Positions 7,374 through 12,991 of a DNA stretch of 15,890 nucleotides are shown piece by piece. This DNA comes from Chloroflexi bacterium RBG_19FT_COMBO_55_16 (GTDB lineage Bacteria; Chloroflexota; Anaerolineae; Anaerolineales; UBA4823), in contig MGOK01000142.1 of assembly GCA_001795335.1 (NCBI GenBank), positions 7,721 to 23,610 on the forward strand, written 5' to 3'. A program made the translations under genes and the position numbers. How positions within the stretch are numbered: the stretch's first letter is position 1; each line of letters opens with the position of its first letter. The notes under the pieces are model-generated. The model was not told the DNA's origin. It made no database searches and saw only the letters and a list, made by a program, of their open reading frames with translations.

Positions 7374-8054
7374 CTATGTGGAAGGCAGAGCGGTTGGCTC
7401 TGCGGCCTGGCTCGCCGCGCTCGCAGCTTGCTCCTGTTCCTGCTTCTCGCGGGCGTACTTCTTGATCAGGCCGTACTGGCGCGGGTCGATCAGGTCCGGA
7501 CCGAGCACCGGCACCGGGATCGGCTCCAGGGGATCCTTGCTGTACCAGCGCACGGTCTTGATCGATTGCTTGTCGATCTTCTCCTGCAGCTTGATCAACC
7601 CATGCAGCAAGGCCTGGGGCGTGGGCGGGCAACCCGGCACATACACATCCACCGGAAGGAACTTATCGACACCGTCCACCACGTTATAACCTTCTTTGAA
7701 AGGACCGCCGCCTGAAGCGCAAGCCCCCATCGCCAGCACATATTTCGGTTCTGGCATCTGGTTGTACAGGCGCACGATCTGTGGGATCATCTTCTTGGTC
7801 ACCGTGCCCGAGACGATCATCAGGTCGCTCTGGCGGGGGCTAGGCCGCATGATTTCCATCCCAAAGCGGGCGAAGTCATACCGGCTGGTGGCCGTGCAGA
7901 TCATCTCGATAGCGCAGCACGCCAGGCCGAACATCAACGGCCAGACTGACGAGCGCCGCCCCCAGTTGTAGATCTTATCCAGCGTGGTGATCGACACCTG
8001 GCCCTGCAACTCGGGGGGGATATCAAAGCCGGGGGAGTTGATGTCATCCGTCAT
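7374..8054 (-). CDS. nuoB: NADH-quinone oxidoreductase subunit B (N2 cluster)
   Basis: A 226-residue protein holding cluster N2, the last electron carrier before quinone. All four ligands are seen: the tandem C46-C47 in [10 protein letters not shown]112 in MGACASGG, and C142 in PGCPPTP. The central part [29 protein letters not shown] is the standard family core, given here only to mark it as typical. After about residue 195 there is a Gln/Ala-rich tail (from [19 protein letters not shown]) that the core fold does not need. The ATG overlaps the iscX stop codon (ATGA at 8051-8054), and AGGAGG inside the end of iscX acts as its Shine-Dalgarno, so translation of the two is coupled. No nuoA precedes it, unlike the common nuoA-nuoB order. 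Confidence 0.96.
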   Translation of the reverse strand: MTDDINSPGFDIPPELQGQVSITTLDKIYNWGRRSSVWPLMFGLACCAIEMICTATSRYDFARFGMEIMRPSPRQSDLMIVSGTVTKKMIPQIVRLYNQMPEPKYVLAMGACASGGGPFKEGYNVVDGVDKFLPVDVYVPGCPPTPQALLHGLIKLQEKIDKQSIKTVRWYSKDPLEPIPVPVLGPDLIDPRQYGLIKKYAREKQEQEQAASAASQAAEPTALPST

Positions 8055-8263
8055 ACAGGGTTTACCTCCTCAAACCATTCCTGAAATATTGCCGCCAGGA
8101 CGGCGTCGTTGGCCAGCTGCGGGTCATCGCCAAACTCTGCCAGCGCCACCGTCCAGCGATAAACTTGATTTAATGAGACCTGTTCCAGGTTTACAGCGGG
8201 ATATTTCGCCTGCAACGCGCGGGCGATAGCGTAGCTGTCATCCCAGGTGAGCGTATCAGTCAT
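8051..8263 (-). CDS. iscX: IscX-like Fe-S assembly protein
   Basis: A 70-residue acidic protein. The pattern [11 protein letters not shown], then [27 protein letters not shown], and EWFEE follows the E. coli IscX sequence end to end as I remember it (a winged-helix-like small acidic protein that binds IscS and iron and adjusts cluster assembly). Length matches the family, which is 64-70 residues. The ATG at 8261-8263 has GGAG five bases upstream. It is the first gene after a consensus promoter and overlaps nuoB by four bases. No iscS, iscU, hscA or fdx is next to it, so this copy is separated from the usual isc operon and appears tied to complex I. Without a profile search the identification is by eye, but the acidic DDP and WxxE pattern is distinctive. 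Confidence 0.85.
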   Translation of the reverse strand: MTDTLTWDDSYAIARALQAKYPAVNLEQVSLNQVYRWTVALAEFGDDPQLANDAVLAAIFQEWFEEVNPV

Positions 8264-8308
8264 TAAACTCCCGGAGTGGCGACATCAATCGCTGCTTAAG
8301 TCCATTTG

Positions 8309-8336
8309 ATTATACCCCACCGTCCTTGTCTGTCAA
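8309..8336 (-). promoter_or_regulatory. Consensus promoter of the iscX-nuo operon
   Basis: On the minus strand a perfect TTGACA (8336-8331) and a perfect TATAAT (8314-8309) are separated by 16 bp. The start point should lie near 8302, giving a leader of about 40 bases with GGAG before iscX. The inverted repeat 8342-8368 begins six bases upstream of the -35 box, so a bound dimer could block or contact polymerase. Confidence 0.8.
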
Positions 8337-8341
8337 CGATT

Positions 8342-8368
8342 AATTACGCAAAATTTTTTCGCGTAATT
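8342..8368. promoter_or_regulatory. Inverted-repeat operator between the divergent promoters
   Basis: AATTACGC, 11 bp, then GCGTAATT: perfect 8-bp arms, with centres about two helical turns apart (19 bp). It covers the -35 region of the regulator's own promoter and lies just outside the -35 of the iscX promoter. Placement is ideal for autoregulation and control of iscX-nuo by the adjacent winged-helix protein. Symmetry is seen; binding is inference. Confidence 0.65.
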
Positions 8369-8380
8369 CTCTAATTGGTT

Positions 8381-8386
8381 TATAAT
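8381..8386 (+). promoter_or_regulatory. -10 box of the winged-helix regulator, probably leaderless
   Basis: A perfect TATAAT ends 12 bases before the ATG at 8399, so transcription should start about 5-7 bases upstream of the start codon. No Shine-Dalgarno is present. The -35 position (about 8358-8363, TTCGCG) is poor and lies within the inverted repeat, as expected for a weak, self-repressed promoter. Confidence 0.6.
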
Positions 8387-8398
8387 ATGGTCTAAAGC

Positions 8399-9064
8399 AT
8401 GAAACCTACCCGCCAACGCATCCTGGACTACCTGGCGAGCCACACTTCCGCCACCGCCGCCGAGCTCAGTCGCGCCCTGCAGGTCACCCCCTCGGATGTG
8501 CGCTACCACCTGGGGATTCTCGTCCACGAAGGAACCATCGTGCCAACCGGTGAGCGCCTCTCACAAGGCCGCGGCCGTCCAGCGCAGCGTTATCGCCTGG
8601 CTTCCCAGGGACGCGAGGGTAAATTCGACCTGCTCGCCAACGCCCTGCTGGACGAGTCTCTCACCGGCCTCTCCCTCGGCGGTCAGGAAGCCTTCCTGCG
8701 GCGCGTCGCCGCCCGCCTGGCCAGTATACCCCCCCAGCCTGTCTTAAGTGGAATCCAAAGCGAACTACGTTCGCCCGTCGATAGACTATCCTTCCGGCTT
8801 AATCCTTCATCCTTGAGCGCTCGCCTGGTGCGCGCCGTCCAGCGCCTCTCCGACCTGGGTTACCAATCCCGCTGGGAGGCACATGCCGCCGCCCCACGCC
8901 TGATCCTCGAGCGCTGCCCTTTTACTGCCCTGCTCTCCCAGCACCCCGAGCTGTGCCAGCTGGACAGGTACCTGATCGAAGACCTGCTTTTCGAAGAAGT
9001 AACGCAGCTCACTCGCCAGGAGGGCTCGAGCGAGAAAGCTTGCGTGTATGTGGTGGGGAAGTGA
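8399..9064 (+). CDS. Winged-helix regulator with SufR-like C-terminal cysteines
   Basis: A 221-residue cytoplasmic DNA-binding protein. Residues 5-46 form a helix-turn-helix (TAAELSRALQVTPSDVRYHL), and residues 57-67 (GRGRPAQRYRL) are the wing, as in ArsR/DeoR-like SufR regulators. The C-terminal part has C173, C186 and C215, that is C-x12-C-x28-C, with CPFTAL and HPELCQLD in the places where SufR-type proteins carry cluster cysteines. The family often has one more Cys between the last two; here that region (VTQLTRQEGSSEKAC) has none, so a cluster would need another ligand. SufR-type repressors sense [4Fe-4S] status. It is divergent from iscX-nuoBCDI and the intergenic inverted repeat makes these the likely targets. 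It could instead sense something else through cysteines. The gene ends 88 bp before a convergent small gene. Confidence 0.8.
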   Translation: MKPTRQRILDYLASHTSATAAELSRALQVTPSDVRYHLGILVHEGTIVPTGERLSQGRGRPAQRYRLASQGREGKFDLLANALLDESLTGLSLGGQEAFLRRVAARLASIPPQPVLSGIQSELRSPVDRLSFRLNPSSLSARLVRAVQRLSDLGYQSRWEAHAAAPRLILERCPFTALLSQHPELCQLDRYLIEDLLFEEVTQLTRQEGSSEKACVYVVGK

Positions 9065-9152
9065 GCGGATGCCAGTGATCACTCGTCAGTCGGTGTCGTT
9101 GTGAAGCGCCGGCCTAAAGCAACCCCCTCAAGAGCCGTATTGCGCGAGAACT

Positions 9153-9389
9153 TTAACGTGTTTTCTCCTTTGCTGCCTTTTCCAGGATCTCAAACCCTCT
9201 GGTAATCATTGAGGAAAGGTGAGCGTTGTTCGTTCTACGCTCCAGGCTGTGCAGCAGCGAGCCACGCAGCCCGCTGGCCTGGTGCGCCCAGTACGAGTCG
9301 GCGGACAGGCGCTCCAGGCGCGAGATGAGGAGTAGGGCGAGACGATCGTTGTCTGTATTTGATCCTGCTACATTGGTCATTTCTATCAT
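9153..9389 (-). CDS. Small helical protein of unknown function
   Basis: I do not recognise this family with certainty. A 78-residue hydrophilic protein, with no signal or membrane segment. It contains LALLLISRLERLSADSYWAH, then a GLRGSLLHSLE element and the C-terminal RGFEILEKAAKEK, which together predict two or three amphipathic helices. The composition and regular Leu spacing look like a real protein rather than a chance frame. The frame is open further upstream to 9464, but that part crosses a strong hairpin and looks non-coding. ATG at 9387-9389 is chosen; another three codons on (9378-9380) is equally possible, and neither has a clear Shine-Dalgarno. It lies 133 bp after glmS, in the same direction, and converges with the winged-helix regulator. 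Confidence 0.6.
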   Translation of the reverse strand: MIEMTNVAGSNTDNDRLALLLISRLERLSADSYWAHQASGLRGSLLHSLERRTNNAHLSSMITRGFEILEKAAKEKTR

Positions 9390-9444
9390 TCTGGATGAGG
9401 ATGTGATCCTGGTTTGTGGAAAGCTGGCTGTCGGTTTGGAATTA

Positions 9445-9473
9445 GCGGGGAAGGCAATCCTCACCTTCCCCGC
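9445..9473 (-). terminator. Ten-base-pair hairpin after glmS
   Basis: GCGGGGAAGG and CCTTCCCCGC are perfect complements around a nine-base loop, 50 bases after the glmS stop. Reading with glmS the stem is followed by TAATT rather than a T run, so this is a non-canonical terminator or a 3'-end stabiliser. A T-rich tail is better on the plus side, but no plus-strand gene ends here. Confidence 0.5.
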
Positions 9474-9483
9474 GTTCCTTCTT

Positions 9484-9525
9484 ACTAACCACTGAAAACT
9501 GGATACTGGATACTGGATACTTCTA
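9484..9525. repeat. Heptad array ending in the glmS stop codon
   Basis: Six consecutive 7-mers all beginning with ACT: ACTAACC, ACTGAAA, three identical ACTGGAT units (9498-9518), and ACTTCTA (9519-9525). The last three bases are the glmS stop codon read on the other strand. The string ACTAACCACTGA (9484-9495) recurs exactly at 13871-13882, in the gap before mreD, so the two arrays are related. Confidence 0.75.
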
Positions 9526-11364
9526 CTCCACCGTAACCGACTTCGCCAGATTGCGCGGCTGGTCCACGTCCAGGCCGCGCAGGGCGGCGATGTGGTAAGC
9601 CAGCATCTGCAGCGGGATGACCGTCGTCACCGGGCTGAGCATCCACGGTGTAGGCGGCACCCACAACACCTGATCGGCGAACTTGGCGATGGTCTCATCG
9701 CCTTCCGTGGCTACGGCCACCACTATCCCGCCGCGGGCTTTGGCTTGCTCGATCTGGCTGAACATCTTCTCATACCACGGGTCGCGCGGGGCGATCACTA
9801 CCACCGGCATATCCCGGTCGATCAAGGCGATCGGACCGTGCTTCATCTCGCCTGCCGGATAACCCTCGGCGTGGATATAGGAGATCTCTTTGAGCTTTAA
9901 AGCCCCTTCGTAGGCGCTGGGCATATTGATCCCCCGTCCCAGGTAGATGCAATGCTTGACATCCTTAAGGGAGAAGGCCACGCGCTCGACTTCGGGCTCG
10001 CGGTCCAGGCATTGTCCGGCCAGGTCTGGCACCCGGGCCAGGTCAGCCACCAGGCGGCGGCGTTCTTTGTCACTCAGGACGCCGCGCAGGTCGGCCAACA
10101 GCACCGCCAGCATATAAAGGTCGACCAACGGCGCCGTGTAAGCCTTGGTGGAAGCCACGCCGATCTCCGGCCCGGTCTGCATCGATATATACCCGTCGGC
10201 GATGCGCATGGCCTGTGAACCGATGGCGTTGACGATCGACCACAGCACACCCCCCTTGCGCCGCGTTTCCTCCATCGCCGCCAGCGTATCCGCTGTTTCA
10301 CCCGACTGGCTGATCGCCAGCACGACCGTGTTCTCATCCACGATCGGGTCGCGGTAGCGAAACTCGGAGGCAATGTCCACCTCCACCGGCACCCGGGCGA
10401 TGTGTTCGATCAACACTTTGCCCACCATCCCAGCGTGAGCCGCCGTCCCACAGGCAGTGATGATGACTTTCTGGATGCGACGGGCCAGGTCACGAGTCAG
10501 GTTGAGCTGCGGCAGGCGTACGCGCCCAGCCTCGAAGTCGACGCGCCCAGCGATGGTATCCGTCAACGAGCGCACCTGCTCGTGGATCTCTTTGTCCATA
10601 AAGTGGCGGTACTCGCCTTTCTCCGCCGCTACTGGGTCCCAGGCCACGTTGTGCACTTCGTAAGGGATGGCTTTCCCTTCCAGTGTCTGCACTTCCACGC
10701 CCTGCCGCCCGACCACTGCCATCTGTCCCGATTCCAGGAACACTACCTGGCGCGTGTGCTCCAGGATAGCCGGGATATCCGAGGCGATAAAGGTTTCTCC
10801 CTCTCCCAAGCCGACCACCACCCCACCAGCGTTGCCGATGCGCGCCGCCACGATCTTGTCGGGTTCCGTGGCAGAGAGCAGCACGATGCCGTGGGCGCCT
10901 TTAAGATGGCGGAAAGTCTTGCACGCCGCCTCCACCAAGCCGATGCCCAAGGAAAGATAACGGTCGACCAGTTGCACGATCACTTCCGTGTCTGTGTCGG
11001 ACTTAAACTCCACCCCCTCAGCGACCAATTCATCGCGCAGTTCCAGATAGTTTTCGACGATCCCATTATGGGCGATCACCACCGCCCCGGTCGCGCCCTG
11101 GTGCGGGTGCGCGTTGCGGGCACTGGGTTCACCATGCGTCGCCCAGCGAGTATGCCCGATGCCGACATGCCCTTCTACAGGGGCTTCCGCGACCAGTGCT
11201 GCCAGGCGATCCAGTTTACCTGCATCCCGACGTATCTCGAGATGCCCGTTCGCCAGGACTGCCAGGCCGGCCGAGTCGTAACCGCGGTACTCAAGACGTT
11301 TCAAGCCGTTCAAAATGATCGGCGTTGCATCCCGCGGGCCAATATATCCAACTATTCCACACAT
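9523..11364 (-). CDS. glmS: Glutamine--fructose-6-phosphate aminotransferase (isomerizing)
   Basis: A 613-residue cytoplasmic enzyme that makes glucosamine 6-phosphate from fructose 6-phosphate and glutamine, the entry step to UDP-GlcNAc and peptidoglycan. It begins MCGIVGYIG, so Cys2 becomes the N-terminal nucleophile of the glutaminase domain; HTRWATHG, HNGIVENY and SDTDTEV follow. The two sugar isomerase domains show ACGTAAHAG, SQSGETADT, ASTKAYTA, and later GRGINMPSAYEGALKLKEISYIHAEGYPAGEMKHGP, given only in part as the family signature. The C-terminus QPRNLAKSVTVE is the conserved tail that shapes the active site. Length is standard and nothing is missing. GGAGG lies seven bases before the ATG. 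The leader contains a glmS ribozyme, so expression is probably switched off by the product. It is divergent from mreBCD-mrdA, the main consumer pathway's shape machinery. Confidence 0.98.
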   Translation of the reverse strand: MCGIVGYIGPRDATPIILNGLKRLEYRGYDSAGLAVLANGHLEIRRDAGKLDRLAALVAEAPVEGHVGIGHTRWATHGEPSARNAHPHQGATGAVVIAHNGIVENYLELRDELVAEGVEFKSDTDTEVIVQLVDRYLSLGIGLVEAACKTFRHLKGAHGIVLLSATEPDKIVAARIGNAGGVVVGLGEGETFIASDIPAILEHTRQVVFLESGQMAVVGRQGVEVQTLEGKAIPYEVHNVAWDPVAAEKGEYRHFMDKEIHEQVRSLTDTIAGRVDFEAGRVRLPQLNLTRDLARRIQKVIITACGTAAHAGMVGKVLIEHIARVPVEVDIASEFRYRDPIVDENTVVLAISQSGETADTLAAMEETRRKGGVLWSIVNAIGSQAMRIADGYISMQTGPEIGVASTKAYTAPLVDLYMLAVLLADLRGVLSDKERRRLVADLARVPDLAGQCLDREPEVERVAFSLKDVKHCIYLGRGINMPSAYEGALKLKEISYIHAEGYPAGEMKHGPIALIDRDMPVVVIAPRDPWYEKMFSQIEQAKARGGIVVAVATEGDETIAKFADQVLWVPPTPWMLSPVTTVIPLQMLAYHIAALRGLDVDQPRNLAKSVTVE

Positions 11365-11375
11365 AAGAATCCCTC

Positions 11376-11431
11376 CACTTATCGAGTATCACGCATCACG
11401 CTTTACGGTTCTCGTTTAGCGGATTGCGTTT
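11376..11431. repeat. Heptad array in the glmS leader, next to the Shine-Dalgarno
   Basis: Eight consecutive 7-mers. Read with glmS they include AAACGCA, AAACGAG, AACCGTA, AAGCGTG and ATGCGTG, a loose AANCGNN consensus, with two neighbouring CACGC units on the plus strand (11390-11403). The last unit ends at 11376, the first base of the glmS Shine-Dalgarno (11372-11376). It lies between the ribozyme and the start codon. Confidence 0.5.
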
Positions 11432-11448
11432 TCTGTTATTCCGCCACT

Positions 11449-11649
11449 CTTTGTGCCTTTGTCCGTCCGGTCACCCGCACGGCGTTATCACAAAGTTATA
11501 CTTTGGAGGGAAAGATAGTGGGCTGTGGCCAGCCCCGAGGGCTTCCGCTGATCTTTCGATTTTCCCAGGCGAATACCGATTCACCTGGTTAACCTCGCTT
11601 CGCGGCGAGGAACCCTCATCCTCGTCAACTCAATTTGAGTCCTTGCGCT
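11449..11649 (-). ncRNA. glmS ribozyme (self-cleaving riboswitch) in the glmS leader
   Basis: The predicted cleavage site is A11649 / G11648 (A-GCGC). Then comes a short P1 (ACTCA/TGAGT, 11640-11628) and the invariant-looking GTTGACGAGG (11629-11620). P3 pairs GAGGG (11617-11613) with CCCTC (11541-11537); its side hairpin is GGGCTG/CAGCCC (11535-11520). ATCGA (11560-11556) and CAGCGG (11550-11545) are the core strings; CGC at 11647-11645 can pair with GCG at 11548-11546 for the pseudoknot. P4 pairs CTTTGTG (11495-11489) with CACAAAG (11455-11449), and P4a carries a GTGA loop (11474-11471) followed by GGACAAAGG. These match the class as I remember it. About 50 nt (11610-11561) are extra. In known members glucosamine 6-phosphate triggers cleavage and mRNA decay. 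The rest of the 545-bp gap holds two promoters and a heptad array. Confidence 0.87.
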
Positions 11650-11714
11650 GATCTTCCCTCAAGTGAAGTGTGTTCCTTTCACCTCCCCGATTCAGAATTT
11701 TCCATTGGGCGCTA

Positions 11715-11720
11715 ATTATA
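11715..11720 (-). promoter_or_regulatory. -10 box for glmS
   Basis: A perfect TATAAT on the minus strand; the start would be near 11708, about 59 bases before the ribozyme cleavage site. No good -35 at normal spacing. The 5' piece to be cut off contains a small GTGAA/TTCAC hairpin. Confidence 0.5.
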
Positions 11721-11798
11721 CTGCAAAATTGGCTGGATTTGAGCACAACTTTTCCCTTTTTGGCGCTTCCCAGCATGCCTTAAGTACCAAAGGTATGA

Positions 11799-11807
11799 TG
11801 GTATAAT
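11799..11807 (+). promoter_or_regulatory. Extended -10 promoter of the mreBCD-mrdA operon
   Basis: TGGTATAAT combines the TGn extension with a perfect TATAAT at 11802-11807; TTAAGT at 11780-11785, 16 bp upstream, is a weak -35. The start would be near 11814, leaving a leader of about 97 bases. The nine bases and the three that follow (TCG) are the same as in the promoter of the GT39-type gene. Confidence 0.65.
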
Positions 11808-11910
11808 CGCGCTGAATTTGACGGAGTGTTTGCGTGTACCGGGTGACCGAACTGGCAAGTGGATTTAAACAGCAAAGACGCCTCAAATCCATTCGCAAAG
11901 GAGCCCCGCA

Positions 11911-12978
11911 TTGGCTTTCAATCCCCTCAACTGGCTTCTGGGGTTTTTCTCGCTAGACATCAGCATTGACTTGGGAACCGCAAACACGCTCGTCAGCGTG
12001 CGGGGCAAAGGAATCGTCATCCGGGAACCCTCCTGGGTCGCCATCGACAAACGCACCCGTGAGCCAAAGGCGATCGGAGCGGAAGCTAAAGAGATGGTCG
12101 GGCGCACGCCAGCCAACATCGTTGCTGTCCGACCCCTGCGAGATGGCGTGATCTCCGAATTCGAGATCACCGAGGCGATGCTGGAGTATTTCATCGGAAA
12201 AGCTCACCAACAAAGCATCGTGCCGGTTCCCCGCCCGCGGATGGTGATTGGCATCCCCTCCGGTGTCACCGAGGTGGAGAAGCGCGCGGTTTACGATGCA
12301 GCCATGTCGGCTGGGGCGCGCGAAGTTGGGTTGATCGAGGAGCCGGTCGCTGCCGCCCTGGGAGCCGGGCTGCCGATCAGCGAAATCCGCGGCAGTATGA
12401 TCGTGGATATCGGCGGCGGCACCACCGAAGTGGCAGCCCTGTCCATGGGCGGGGTGGTCATCTCCCGCTCTCTGCGCGTGGCCGGCGATGAAATGGATCA
12501 AGATATCGTGCAGTACATGCGCAACAAATACAACCTGTTGATCGGCGAGCGCATGGCTGAGCAGGCCAAGATCGCCATCGGTTCCGCGGCCCACCTGTCT
12601 GAAGAAATGACGATGACCTTGCGGGGGCGTAACCTGGTCACTGGTCTCCCTGAGGCGATCGAGGTGTCTTCAGTAGAGATACGCGAAGCCATCTCCAGCT
12701 CCGTCCTGACGATCATTGACACAATCAAAGATGCCCTGGACGAATCGCCGCCAGAGATCATTTCCGACCTGATGGAAACCGGCCTATGCCTGGCTGGCGG
12801 TGGAGCGCTGCTGCGCAACCTCGACCAGCGTCTCAGCGACGAATTGCACATTCGCGTGTGGGTTGCCGAAGATCCGATGACCTGCGTCGTGCGCGGCGCG
12901 GGTATGATCCTGGAAGATTACGATCACTTGAGGCACTTCTTAGTAGGGTTGGAGCGCGGCAGCACCCGCCATGCTTGA
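11911..12978 (+). CDS. mreB: Rod-shape actin MreB
   Basis: A 355-residue bacterial actin that polymerises under the inner membrane and directs sidewall synthesis. Residues 20-26 are DLGTANT (phosphate 1), 112-120 region is IGIPSGVTEVEKRA, 166-172 DIGGGTT (phosphate 2), and the adenosine motif LAGGGALL is near the C-terminus. The N-terminus NPLNWLLGFF is an amphipathic helix suited to membrane attachment. The start codon is TTG (11911-11913) with AAAGGAG seven bases upstream; no ATG fits. Length is normal. It heads an operon with mreC 13 bp downstream. An overlapping 40-codon reading frame starting at GTG 11834 runs into the first codons in another frame; it is weak evidence only. Confidence 0.97.
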   Translation: MAFNPLNWLLGFFSLDISIDLGTANTLVSVRGKGIVIREPSWVAIDKRTREPKAIGAEAKEMVGRTPANIVAVRPLRDGVISEFEITEAMLEYFIGKAHQQSIVPVPRPRMVIGIPSGVTEVEKRAVYDAAMSAGAREVGLIEEPVAAALGAGLPISEIRGSMIVDIGGGTTEVAALSMGGVVISRSLRVAGDEMDQDIVQYMRNKYNLLIGERMAEQAKIAIGSAAHLSEEMTMTLRGRNLVTGLPEAIEVSSVEIREAISSSVLTIIDTIKDALDESPPEIISDLMETGLCLAGGGALLRNLDQRLSDELHIRVWVAEDPMTCVVRGAGMILEDYDHLRHFLVGLERGSTRHA

Positions 12979-12991
12979 ACCCTGAGATTGC

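Noticed and set aside
7360..7632. Upstream extension of the nuoCD frame by 91 codons
   Set aside because: It lies over nuoB in another frame, has a Pro/Arg/Gly-rich shadow composition, and the ATG at 7359 has a good Shine-Dalgarno and starts the NuoC homology.
9073..9100. Possible further heptad units (CAGTGAT, CACTCGT, CAGTCGG) after the regulator gene
   Set aside because: Only three loosely matching units are seen, too few to separate from chance, though they resemble the units before mreD.
10402..11592. 396-codon open frame on the plus strand opposite glmS
   Set aside because: It is antisense to a highly conserved gene, shows no family features, and has His/Asp/Val-rich shadow composition. 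It also crosses the ribozyme.
11707..11713. A second AGCGCC just after the glmS -10 box, which equals the classic start of a glmS ribozyme
   Set aside because: It would lie upstream of or at the transcription start, and no P1 follows it. The AGCGC at 11649-11645, next to P1 and GTTGACGAGG, fits the class far better.
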